Assembly (NCBI GenBank): GCA_958295665.1
Contig: OY282558.1
Span: forward strand, 137,310,577 to 137,374,576
DNA: 64,000 nucleotides
Reading direction: 5' to 3'
Source: Tipula vernalis
Taxonomy: Eukaryota; Arthropoda; Insecta; Diptera; Tipulidae
Within the stretch, counting starts at the first letter, position 1. Each line of letters begins with the position of its first letter. Both the position numbers and the translations under genes were made by a program. Positions 10,890 through 21,325 of the stretch are shown here, piece after piece. A model generated the notes under the pieces. The model had not been told where the DNA came from and did not search any database. It saw nothing but the letters and a program-made list of their open reading frames with translations.

Positions 10890-11690
10890 TTCCACGCGTT
10901 TATGGGAAATTTGCTCTGGTTGAGGATGATGTTAGACCAATTCCCAGTCTTCAAATGATAATTAGGTTTGGTTTGATTGATATAGATAAAATAGAAACGA
11001 AATCAGTTATCGAAACCATAGACATCATGGTTTTGAAGAACTTGGAACATTTCCAGACAACTCAAGTTACTTTTAAAAGAAAATGTAACACCCGTACCTC
11101 GAATGGGTAAGTAATCTGGTTTTTTGCGATTATGCTTGGATCCCAAATTTTTAAACAAGAGGTTGAAGCAGAACTATTACGAAATACCCAAACTTCAAGA
11201 TCTTACCACTAAGTTAATTGGGATGGAGTACCTTTCGTTTAGTTCCCCAGTTTGTGGCTACAGCTTTAAAAGATTGCCATTGAATTTTAACATTGCGCCT
11301 GAAACGTGTTCCAGTGATATAATGGTAACTGACCGAACTGAAATTGAACACGATAGAAATTTAGTGAAAGTAATTGAACGAGCTAAACAGCTCAAAATTA
11401 AATTTAATGTAGACAAACTGCAGTTTAAGGTCAAACAACTGGTTTTTCTGAGCCATATTTTCAATAAGCAGGGTATGGGGACCGATCCCAACCGAACAAA
11501 AAGCATTTGAAAATATGGAAGATCCTAAAACAAAAAAGGAACTTCAACCGTTTTAGTAATGATCAACTATTTACGAAGTATTATTCCATAATTGTGCGAG
11601 ATAACTGAACCATTGAGACAGTTACTGAAAATACATGGGAATTTTCTCCTAAAAGACAAAACAAATATTTTAGGATTTTTTTTAGGAAAA
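10890..11690 (+). pseudogene. pol: Ty3/gypsy reverse transcriptase relic
   Basis: Broken gypsy pol fragment. Recognisable pieces in order: a linker with stops up to 11105; LRLCLDPKFLNKRLKQ, the conserved start of gypsy RT (about 11121-11175); GYSFKRLPLNFNIAPE (about 11255-11310); DIMVTDRTEIEHDRNL around the active site (about 11317-11360), where the YxDD motif is reduced to SSD; then ERAKQLKIKFN and HIFNKQGMGTDPN. It continues in another frame through INYLRSIIP and PLRQLL to about 11680. Stops, frame changes and an internal deletion show it is dead. It abuts satellite on the left and AT-rich DNA on the right. Confidence 0.8.
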
Positions 11691-11851
11691 ACTTCACGCG
11701 TGAATTGTGAAGTATTTCCAATTCCTAGATAAATATGAAAGTGTTATTGTAAATAATACATAAAATTCATATTAAACAGATTTATATTTTTTTATTCGTT
11801 TATTACGTTTCTTGCTGTAAAAAAATATTACTTATAAAACATTAATATTTA

Positions 11852-12418
11852 TTAGGTGTGCAAGTAAACTCGGCTTTTTTGGTCAAATTCAACTTTATTG
11901 AAAAACTACTTGTTATATACAAAGGTTAATTATCAAAATATTCACCATTACTATCTATGGTACTTTCACATCTATTGGAAAGCTGATGGATGCCCTCGCG
12001 ATAGAAACTTGGTTGTTTGGAGGCAAAATATTCACCGAGTCATTTTCGTATATCTTCAATTTTCGAGACCTGCTGGTCAGTCAAATAAGACGATTAGAAG
12101 CATCGATCTAAACAAATAGTGGTCAAAAGAGGACAAGTCAAGAGAATATGCCGCATGCGGGAGTAGTTCCCAGCCCAAGCTGAAGATCACTTCCCGGGTT
12201 GCTTTTGCTGTGTGTGATGGGCGTTGCCATGAAGCAACATGACAGATCGCGTTCCTTGGCCCATGAATGATCATTTTTGGGGGCCTGATAACGTTCAGCT
12301 GTAACAGTTTGACCAGGTTCCAGAAGCTGGTAGTAAATAACTCCTTTCCAATCCCACTAGACACAAAGTAACACCTTCTTTCTGCGTTTAGGATTATCGT
12401 ACAAAATCTATCCAATTT
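11852..12418 (-). pseudogene. mariner transposase, C-terminal half with one ITR
   Basis: Minus-strand remnant of a Tc1/mariner element. One end is intact: TA at 11850-11851 followed by TTAGGTGTGCAAGTAAACTC, a mariner-type terminal repeat. The coding part holds transposase hallmarks: RCYFVSSGIGKELF-type text, then LGWELLPHAAYSLDLSSFDH, which matches the family's LGWE.L.H..YSPDLAPSDY block, and DSNGEYF at the C-terminus. The second catalytic Asp motif HDNARPH appears as HGNA, with a frame change right after it. The N-terminal half and the other ITR are missing; the fragment is fused at about 12418 to the 175-bp satellite. Not functional. Confidence 0.85.
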
Positions 12419-12895
12419 CCACCTGGAATTTTCCTGGTGTTCCTAAACACCGGCCATTCTAACATAAACTTATTTTGAGTAGGTCATGATCTACTCTAAC
12501 AGAAAATAAATCAATTTTAAAAAATTCTGTGGTCCCAGGCACTTAGGATTGACGATTTTGAATATTCTATAGAGAATTATCGTATATCGAGTTTCCCGGA
12601 ATTATCCTGATGTTTATAATCGCCGACCATTCTAACGGAAACTTATTTTGGTTAAGCCACGATCCACTCTAACAGAAAATAAATCAATTTTAAATAATTC
12701 TGTGGTCCCAGGCACTTAGAATACGAATAACGAGTTTTGAATAGAGAATTGCCATATATCGAGTTTCTAATTTTCCTGGTGTTCCTAAATAATTCGGTGA
12801 TTGGTATGTATAAGTAATTTTTAAAAACAGAACACATAAAGAATATATCCAGGAATTTCCACAATCGGCCAACCCCCAAATAGGTTCATATAAAA
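12419..12895 (-). repeat. ~175-bp satellite, reverse-oriented monomers
   Basis: Two to three monomers of the ~175-bp satellite read on the minus strand. They are recognised by the complements of GGCCGGTGTTTAGGAACACC, CTCGATATACGATAATTCTC and TTTATTTTCTGTTAGAGTAG. Orientation flips at about 12,890-12,910. Confidence 0.85.
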
Positions 12896-12899
12896 TAAT

Positions 12900-15575
12900 C
12901 ACAATTATAAATTCTTCACCAAGAAAATTCCGAGAATCTCGATATACGATATTTCTCTATAGAATATTCAGACATCGTCAATCCTAAGTGGATGGGACCA
13001 TAGAATTGTTTGAAATTGATTTATTTTCTGTTAGAGTAGATCGTGACCTACTCAAAATAATTTGCCCTTAGAATGGCCGGTGTTTAGGAACACCAGGAAA
13101 ATTCCGGGACACTCGATATACGATATTTCTCTATAGAATATTCCAACATCGTCAATCCTAAGTGGCTGGGACCATATAATTGTTTAAAATAAATTGAGAT
13201 CGTGAACTACTCAAAATAATTTTCCGTTAGAATGGCTAGTGTTTAGGAACATCCGGAAAATTCCGGGAAGCTCGATATACAATAATTCCCTATAGAATAT
13301 TCAAACATTGTCAAACATAAGTGCCTGGGACCATAGAATTGTTTAAAATTGATTTATTTTCTATTAGAGTAGATCGTGAAATACTTAAAATAATTTTCCA
13401 TTAGAATGGCCGGTGTTTAGAAACACCAGGAAAATTCCGGGAATCTCGATATACGATAATTCTCTATAGAATACTCAAACATCGTCAATCCTAAGTGGCT
13501 GGCACCACAGAATTTTTAAAAACTGATTTATTTTCTGTTAGAGTAGAACGTGAACTACTCAAAATAATTTTCCATTAGAATGGCCGGTGTTTAGGAACAC
13601 CAGAAAAATTCCGGGAATCTCGATATACGATAATTCTCTATAGAATACTCAAACATCGTCAATCCTAAGTGGCTGGCACCACAGAATTTTTAAAAATTAA
13701 TTTATTTTCTGTTCGAGAAGATCATAAACTACTCAAAATAATGTTCGATTAGAATGGCCGGTGTTTAGGAACACCAGGAAAATTTCGGGAATCTCGATAT
13801 ACGATAATTTTCTATAGAATATTCAAACATCGTCAATCCTAAGTGGCTGGGACCACAGTATTAGTTAAAATTGATTTATTTACTGTTAGAGTAGATCGTG
13901 ACCTACTGAAAATAAGTTTCTGTTAGAATGGCCGGTGTTTAGGAACACCAGGAAAATTCCGGAAACTCGATATACGATAATTCTCTATAGAATATTCAAA
14001 CATTGTCAATCCTAAGTGGCTGGGACCATAGAATTGTTTAAAATTAATTGAGATCTGGAACTACTCAAAATAATTTTCCATTAGAATGGCCTGTGTTTAG
14101 GAACACCAGGAAAATTCCGGGAATCTCGATATACGATAATTCTCTATAGAATACTCAAACATCGCCAATCCTAAGTGGCTGGCACCACAGAATTGTTAAA
14201 AACTGATTTATTTTCTGTTAGAGTAGATCATAAACTACTCAAAATAATTTTCGATTAGAATGGCCGGTGTTTAGAAACACCAGGAAAATTCCGGGAATAT
14301 CGATATACGATAATTCTCTATAGAATACTCAAACATCGTCAATCCTAAGTGGCTGGCACCACAGAATTTTTAAAAATTAATTTATTTTCTGTTCGAGAAG
14401 ATCATAAACTACTCAAAATAATGTTCGATTAGAATGGCCGGTGTTTAGGAACACCAGGAAAATTTCGGGAATCTCGATATACGATAATTTTCTATAGAAT
14501 ATTCAAACATCGTCAATCCTAAGTGGCTGGGACCACAGTATTAGTTAAAATTGATTTATTTACTGTTAGAGTAGATCGTGACCTACTGAAAATAAGTTTC
14601 TGTTAGAATGGCCGGTGTTTAGGAACACCAGGAAAATTCCGGAAACTCGATATACGATAATTCTCTATAGAATATTCAAACATTGTCAATCCTAAGTGGC
14701 TGGGACCATAGAATTGTTTAAAATTAATTGAGATCTGGAACTACTCAAAATAATTTTCCATTAGAATGGCCTGTGTTTAGGAACACCAGGAAAATTCCGG
14801 GAATCTCGATATACGATAATTCTCTATAGAATACTCAAACATCGCCAATCCTAAGTGGCTGGCACCACAGAATTGTTAAAAACTGATTTATTTTCTGTTA
14901 GAGTAGATCATAAACTACTCAAAATAATTTTCGATTAGAATGGCCGGTGTTTAGAAACACCAGGAAAATTCCGGGAATATCGATATACGATAATTCTCTA
15001 TAGAATACTCAAACATCGTCAATCCTAAGTGGCTGGCACCACAGAATTTTTAAAAATTAATTTTTTTTCTATTAGAGTAGATCGTAAGCTACTCAAAATA
15101 ATTTTCCATTAGAATGGCCGGTGTTTAGGAACTCCAGGAAAATTCCGGGAATCTCGATATACGATAATTCTCAATAGAATATTCAAACATCATCAATCCT
15201 AAGTGCCTGGGACCATAGAATTGTTCAAAATTGATTTATTTTCTGTTAGAGTAGATCGTGAACTACTCAAAATAATTTTCCAGTAGAATGGCCGGTGTTT
15301 AGAAACACCAGGAAAATTCCGGGAATCTCGATATACGATAATTCTCAATAGAACATTCAAACATCATCAATCCTAAGTGGCTGGAACCATAGAATTGTTA
15401 AAGATTGATTTATTTTCTGTTAGAGTAGATCGTGAACTACTCAAAATAATTTTCCATTAGAATGGTCGGTGTTTAGGAACACCAGGAAAATTCCGGGAAA
15501 CTCGATATACGTTAATTCTCGACATCGTCAATCCTAAGTGGCTGGGACCACAGAATTACTTAGAATTGTTTTATT
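12900..15575 (+). repeat. ~175-bp satellite, main forward array
   Basis: About 15 head-to-tail monomers. GGCCGGTGTTTAG-type landmarks recur at about 13403, 13577, 13753, 13928, 14088, 14261, 14436, 14611, 14768, 14940, 15115, 15290 and 15464, a spacing of 157-176 bp. Each monomer carries a short dyad (GTGTTTAGGAACACC). A ~175-bp period is nucleosome-sized and typical of insect satellites; that is a general property, not proof of centromeric location. Confidence 0.92.
13661..15020 (+). repeat. Higher-order repeat: 680-bp exact tandem duplication
   Basis: Bases 13661-14340 and 14341-15020 matched at every position compared line by line. Each copy holds four diverged monomers, so the unit of duplication is the tetramer and the event is very recent. 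A third partial start of the unit follows at 15021 and diverges after about 40 bp. Confidence 0.9.
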
Positions 15576-16083
15576 ACTTTCTTTTACTCTAGTAAAATAT
15601 TACTTTCTTTTACTCTAGTAAAATAAAGTATAGTAATCATGAAAATTTTGGACCTTGAGATTTTTAGAGATTTATTTGTTTTGAGGTCCACTGAGTCCGA
15701 AAAAGTGGGTTTCGAAATGGTGTCTGTCTGTCTGTCAGTCTGTAAGTCTGTCAGTCTGTCAGTCTGTCAGTCTGTCAGTCTGTCAGTCTGTCTGTGTCCT
15801 CTCTACAGCCCAGATGGTTTAACCAATCGAACTGAAACTTCAGATTTAAGGTTTTTTGATAAATTGGGAGGTCCCAGTGAATTTTACTCCAAATCCGCTA
15901 ACCGGAAGTGGCCACTCTCTTGGCCCAGAAAATTTATTTTGCAAATATCTTAAAAAGTATAAGGTTTACAAAAACTACTCTTAATACAAAATATTTCCAA
16001 AAATTAAAAACAAATAATAAAAAAAATAAAAAATTAAAAAAAAATTTAAAAATTTTATAATTTAAAAATTAAAAAAAAAAAAA
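15576..16083 (+). mobile_element. GTCTGTCA-type non-autonomous element, copy 1
   Basis: Starts with ACTTTCTTTTACTCTAG (duplicated at 15579 and 15600), then TAATCATGAAAATTTTGGAC, a short GTCTGTCA tract, ACAGCCCAGATGGTTTAACC and GGAAGTGGCCACTC. It ends in an A/T-only stretch before the next copy. It has no coding capacity; the small frames across it are repeat translations. It lies inside the 175-bp satellite and directly abuts copy 2. Confidence 0.75.
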
Positions 16084-16671
16084 TTGAGGTGTGGCCAACA
16101 CACGACTTTCTTTTACGAACAGAGAATTTTGAGAAATTTAATTTTTTTCTTAATTTTTTTTTTAATTTTTAAATTTTTAAATTTTTTTTTTAAATTTTTT
16201 ATTTTTTATTTTTATTTGTTTTTAATTTTTGGAAATATTTTGTTTTAGTAGTTTTTTGTAAACCTTATACTTTTTAAGATATTTACAAAATAAATTTTCT
16301 GGACCAAGGGAGTGGCCACTTCCGGTTAGCCGATTTGGAGTAAAATTCACTGGGACCTCCCAATTTATCAAAAAAGCTTAAATCTGAAGTTTCAGTTCGA
16401 TTGGTTAAACCATCTGGGCTGTAGAGAGGACATAGACAGACTGACAGTTTGACAGACTGACAGACAGACAGACTGACACCATTTCGAAACCCACTTTTTC
16501 GGACTCAGGGGACCTCAAAACAAATAAATCTCTAAAAATCTCAAGGTCCAAAATTTTCATGATTACTATACTTTATTTTACTAGAGTAAAAGAAAGTAAA
16601 ATTAAGAAAAAAATAAAATTTTTCAAAATTCTCTGTTCGTAAAAGAAAGTCGTGTGTTGGCCACACCTCAA
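16084..16671 (-). mobile_element. GTCTGTCA-type non-autonomous element, copy 2, with both TIRs
   Basis: The most complete copy, 588 bp, oriented opposite to copies 1 and 3. It is bounded by inverted repeats starting TTGAGGTGTGGCCAACACAC at the left and the complement at the right; arms extend about 55 bp to AGAGAATTTTGA. Internally it carries the same order of blocks as the other copies, with a short GTCTGTCA tract. Both sides are poly-T/poly-A runs, so no target duplication can be read. Confidence 0.75.
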
Positions 16672-16778
16672 TTTTTTTCTATTAGAGTAGATTGTAAAAT
16701 CTACTGAAAATAATTTTCCGTTAAAATGGCCGGTGTTTAGGAACACCAGGAAAATTCGGGGAATCTCGATATACAATA
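16672..16778 (+). repeat. ~175-bp satellite segment between insertions
   Basis: About 0.6 monomer of the satellite (ATTAGAGTAG ... GGCCGGTGTTTAGGAACACC ... CTCGATATACAATAA) between copies 2 and 3 of the GTCTGTCA element. Confidence 0.8.
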
Positions 16779-17533
16779 ATTACTTTCTTTTACTCTAGTA
16801 AAATAAAGTATAGTAATCATGAAAATTTTGGACCTTGAGAAAAGATTTATCTGTTTTGAGGTCCCCTGAGTCCGAAAAAGTGAGTTTCGAAATGGTGTCT
16901 GTCTGTCTGTCTGTCAGTCTGTCAGTCTGTCAGTCTGTCAGTCTGTCAGTCTGTCAGTCTGTCAGTCTGTCAGTCTGTCAGTCTGTCAGTCTGTCAGTCT
17001 GTCAGTCTGTCAGTCTGTCAGTCTGTCAGTCTGTCAGTCTGTCAGTCTGTCAGTCTGTCAGTCTGTCCGTCTGTCAGTCTGTCAGTCTGTCAGTCTGTCA
17101 GTCTGTCAGTCTGTCAGTCTGTCAGTCTGTCAGTCTGTCAGTCTGTCAGTCTGTCTGTGTCCTCTCTACAGCCCAGATGGTTTAACCAATCGAACTGAAA
17201 CTTCAGATTTAAGCTTTTTTGATAAATTGGGAGGTCCCAGTGAATTTTATTCCAAATCTGTTAACCGGAAGTGGCCACTCCCTTGGTCCAGACAATTTAT
17301 TTTGCAAATATCTTAAAAAGTATAAGATTTACAAAAAACTACTTAATACAAAATGTTTCTAAAAATTAAAAACAAATAAAATTTAAAAAAAAAATAAAAA
17401 AAATAAAAAATTAAAAAAAAAAAATTTAAAAATTTAAAAATTAAAAAAAAATTTAAAAAAAAGTTATAAAAAAAAATAAAATTTCTCAAAATTCTCTGTT
17501 CGTAAAAGAAAGTCGTGTGTTGGCCACACCTCA
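16779..17533 (+). mobile_element. GTCTGTCA-type non-autonomous element, copy 3
   Basis: Same block order as copies 1 and 2, ending with a full right arm (GTAAAAGAAAGTCGTGTGTT ... ACACCTCAA, to 17533) but lacking the long left arm. It starts at ACTTTCTTTTACTCTAG, whose first 12 bases are the reverse complement of GTAAAAGAAAGT near the right end, so this may be the true shorter terminus. The internal GTCTGTCA tract is greatly expanded (16895-17155). Confidence 0.75.
16895..17155 (+). repeat. (GTCTGTCA)n microsatellite
   Basis: About 32 nearly perfect 8-bp units with one variant unit (GTCTGTCC, near 17064). The same tract is only a few units long in copies 1 and 2. Translation gives a serine/valine/cysteine repeat, an artefact. 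Confidence 0.95.
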
Positions 17534-17855
17534 ATTTTTTTCTATAGAATATTCAAACATCGTCAATCCTAACTGGCTGGGACCACAGAATTACTTAAAA
17601 TTGATTTATTTTCTGTTAGAGTAGATCGTGATCTACTCAAAATAAGTTTCTGTTAGAGTGGCCGGTGTTTAGGAACATCTGGAAAATTCCGGAAATCTCG
17701 ATATACGATAATTTTCTATAGAATATTCAAACATCGTCAATCCTAAGTGGCTGGGACCACAGATTTTTTTAAAATTAATTTATTTTCTGTTAGAGTAGAT
17801 CGTGACCTACTCAAAATAATTTTCCGTTAGAATGGCCGGTGGTTAGGAACATCAA
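17534..17855 (+). repeat. ~175-bp satellite, distal end of array
   Basis: About two forward monomers. The array ends inside a monomer after GGCCGGTGGTTAGGAACATC, where gypsy integrase sequence begins. Confidence 0.85.
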
Positions 17856-17859
17856 GGCT

Positions 17860-18140
17860 TTGATCGAGGTGTAGAATAAAGGTTGGCATAATGGCAAACG
17901 ACAGTTTTGATAAAACCATTTTGAAAATTTAGCCACTTGTGAATAACGTTTAGTTTTCCTAAATGACCGCATAATAGTTCCAATAAGTATATGTAGGCAA
18001 ATTCTAGATATTTATACTGGCCAGGTATTGACAGTGACATTGAGGAACTTATTAGTTGATGTCGAACTTGTGAGAAATTTCAACGGTAAAATTGCCATGA
18101 ACCATTAGTTCCACAAGAGATGTCAGACCTGCCTTTAATA
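17860..18140 (+). pseudogene. pol: Ty3/gypsy integrase zinc-finger fragment
   Basis: The plus strand near 17995-18135 encodes LYWPGIDSDIEELIS, CRTCEKFQR and EPLVPQEMSDLP, the conserved segment after the HHCC finger of gypsy integrases (YWPG...CxxCxxF). Stops interrupt it and flanking domains are missing. The upstream 130 bp is too degraded to read. Confidence 0.7.
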
Positions 18141-18540
18141 AATTTAATAAACAAATACATTACCTTATAATAGGTACTTTACCCATAGCCCACTTACTTG
18201 TATAATGCAAACTTCATGCCAACCTATCGTTCTGGGATGAAATTTGCGACGGTTCTTTGCCTCCGATATTATCGTTGACTTACTTTGAATTTGACCTAAA
18301 ATTCGAATTTTAGTTCGTCGGGATTCCATGTTGATTTCGACCTTAATTAGGACATTTTTAGATTATGTCACCGAACTTGAAATGAACGTGTTGGTGGAAA
18401 TGTTAGAAAAATTACTAAGTTATAAAGATGAAATTATTGCACTTGAACCAAACACTAAATTTGTGCCATTTGGCCAAAAGGGCACATTAGTTTTGTATTT
18501 CGAGTTGATTTACGTCTTGCACCAATAGAAAGAAAAAACG
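18141..18540 (+). other. Coding-like stretch, unrecognised (66-aa frame at 18328-18528)
   Basis: The 66-residue frame begins at an ATG at 18328 (MLISTLIRTFLDYVTELEMN) and is leucine-rich and acidic in the middle (EMLEKLLSYKDEIIALEP). The preceding 130 bp also reads like protein (FWDEICDGSLPPILSLTYF) in a nearby frame. It may be more of a degenerate retroelement, since integrase sequence precedes it, but I cannot name a domain. Confidence 0.3.
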
Positions 18541-20060
18541 CCATTTCACTTGTGGTAATTTCAATAAATCATGTCGCCAATATTCCTATGGCTATAAAAT
18601 GGTAAACACACGATATTTTATGTTGCTAACGTCTAATTAACGTCAATATGTAACGAATGTACGTACGAAAAACACAAAAAAAAATCTTATTTTAATAGAC
18701 TGCAAAATAAACTAAAACTATCGAGCTATAAATTTGCTACATAAACAGCAAAACACATAAAAACGGCGATATTATTTTTATTTGCCTATGTATGTATGTT
18801 TACTGTCGGAAATTAAAAGTCATAAAATATTTTTTTTTAATTATCAAGAACTCGCGAATTAAATGTCATACTTGCATCAATAGGAATATTATACACAATT
18901 TAAATTAGTAAATGGAACATCACAAATTTTTATGTCGCACAAACAATCCTGTGCCTCTAACCACACACACTTTCATAACATTACATTCATTCGTACGACA
19001 TTTCCTTCCAGACATAAATAACACATCCTTTACACGACAGAACGATGACGCATCACCAAAGATAGCAAGCGTGCCCCAAATTTAAATTTTACATATTCAT
19101 GTTTGTAAACAGGCAAAACACAACACAGATCACGACATTCATCGATCATAAACAAAAAAACAAGAAAAAAAAAAATACAAACAAATAAGAAGGGCTGTCA
19201 GAAAGAACCATATATTCCATACATTCATTTGTTTATAAAAACAAATTTTTATGTTGTATTGTCTTTCTAAATTTCCGCCGACGTTTTGTCATGTCATGTG
19301 CCCGTGTGCCTCGACAAACGAAAAACCAACAATACACAAAACGTTTAAGATTACGAAAGTCTTTAAGTATCATTTTCATATTTTATATCGTTAACTATTT
19401 TTATTTCCAAACAATTGAATGTTGTGCGGTTAAGAAATATGTAAACATAACCTTGAAATTGTTACGATTTTAATTTTATAAGCATAATATAGATCTTAAG
19501 ATAAATAAAAAAAAAAAAAATTTAAGATCAACGGTCTTTTGTCTCAAAAATAATCTTGACTTAGTATGTTGTATCAACATGATTTGCAACTAGAAACATT
19601 AATTAAGAAAAGTTCAAGTGTAATTAGCGAGCGATCGTGTAATTAAATGTGAGTCATGCGTTCATAAATATGTTTTGTGTTTAATTAAGCGGTTAGTGAT
19701 AATTAAAGAGTTTGCACTTTCCATTTGCTTTTGTTGTGTAAACTGTTTTCTTTGCTACCCAAATCGAAAAAACGAAATTGATAAATTAATGCAAAGAATT
19801 AAACGATCTGCAGATTTAATCCACTTCAAAAATTGGCAATGTTTACGTCTAATCTATAATGGCAACGGACTAAATTTGTTTCACTTGCCAACTCTTACAA
19901 AGATTGCGACTCTTGAATGAAGGAAGATGCAGGGCATCCAATATTTTGTCTGTCTTCGTCTGAGCCAAACATTTTCGAAAATTCGAAAGTGGAAGTGAAT
20001 TCAGAGAAGAGAAGTGGGTTATTGTGGAACAGTATAGGACTGGCTGTTTCGACGATATTT
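18541..20060. other. AT-rich spacer, nothing recognised
   Basis: No domain, RNA gene or terminal repeat was recognised. It contains poly-A runs (18675-18690, 19504-19520), a TATG microsatellite near 18785 and small unremarkable frames. A lost LTR could lie here, but I cannot show it. Confidence 0.4.
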
Positions 20061-21325
20061 AGATGCGGTTGATGAACTGCGTCATTCCTCATCAGCTTCA
20101 TGATCGAGTATTCGTTTATCTCGATGATCTCTTGATAACCAAAGCCACACTGGATGAACATTTTGCAATCCTTTCAGAAGTTGCAGAAAGACTCTCCAAA
20201 GCGGGACTTACCATAAATGTGGAAAAATGTGCTTTTTTACTGAGATAAATTGAATACCTTGGTCATGTCGTTGGTGAGGGAGGATGGCGTCCCACCCCGA
20301 GAAGGTAAGAGCCATAGCAGAGTTCCCCACGCCAAAAACTCTACGTCAAGTTCGACGATTTTTGGGTGTCACGGGATGGTATCGTCGTTTCATCCGAAAT
20401 TATTCTGCTTTGTCTTCAGCCCTGACCAACCTTTTAAAGGCCGAAAATTTCTCTGGAATGGTGAAGCCCAACATTTTCTGATCTCAACAAACGATTCTTC
20501 ATTCAATGTGATGCTATAGCTCAACGGGTGTTGGAGCTGTTTTATTTCAAAAAGATGAAGACTCGGAGGAAGAAAGACCATTAGCCTTTATGTCTCATAA
20601 ATTGTCAGAGGCTCAACGGAATTACAATGTAATGGAGCTCGAATGCCTAGCCGCATTGATGGCCGTCGAAAAATTGCAAGCATATGTCGAGCGGCTTCCG
20701 TTCACTGTAATTACCGACTACGCAAGCTTGACTTGGATAATGTCAACTAAGGATTTAACCGGACGTTTAGCTCGTTGGAGTTTAAAACTCCAAGGCTTTA
20801 ACTTCGAGATCGAATATCGTAAAGGCTCGCAAAACTGTGTTCCGGATTCTTTGTCGCGAGTACATATGGACGCATTTTCACTTTCAGATCGACCTTTGAA
20901 CATTGATTACAATTCCCCTGCCTTTCAGTCGGAAAAATACGTCCAGCTTATCCTCGCACTGGAAAGTAGCGCTGTCAAGAGTAATAAAAAATCTATGGAT
21001 TGGAGAGTCTTTATTAATTTTAAGCCTCAATCTGGTTTTCAACCCGATGCAGACGTGCCATGCAGGAGTTAATTGTTCCAGAGGAACTTTGACATGCTTT
21101 AATGGATTCGGCACACTAACCGCCGACCTCTGCTCATTTAGGGATACGAAAAACAATAGATATTCTTAAGAGATACTTTTATTCGCCAGCTTTCACTCTA
21201 GATGTCAAAAATTATATGCGATATTTCTAAATCCTCCCGGGAGGCTGAATACCACATCCAGACCCTGGCAATGAATTTATGTGGATTTCTTGGGACCTTA
21301 TCCCAGAACATGAAATGGCAATACT
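20061..21325 (+). pseudogene. pol: gypsy RT-RNase H-integrase N-part
   Basis: RT palm with VFVYLDDLLITKATLDEHF (active site YLDD near 20117-20128) and GLTINVEKCAF. A stop at 20246-20248 and a frame change precede YLGHVV, then HPEKVRAIAEFPTPKTLRQV and FLGVTGWYRRFIRNYSALSS in another frame. After a further frame change comes RNase H: GVGAVLFQ, PLAFMSHKLSEAQRNYNVME, FTVITDYASLTWI and the GSQNCVPDSLSRV end (20590-20865). Integrase finger text (SAHLGIRKTIDILKRYFYSP) follows after another shift and stop near 21072. The YLDD and RNase H ITDYASL motifs are intact; the reading frame is not. Confidence 0.85.
21320..21325. repeat. Target site duplication AATACT, left copy
   Basis: Identical to 22810-22815. 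It flanks the truncated LINE. Confidence 0.75.

Noticed and set aside
16835..17185. 116-aa Ser/Val/Cys-repeat protein
   Set aside because: Direct translation of the (GTCTGTCA)n microsatellite in a non-autonomous element.
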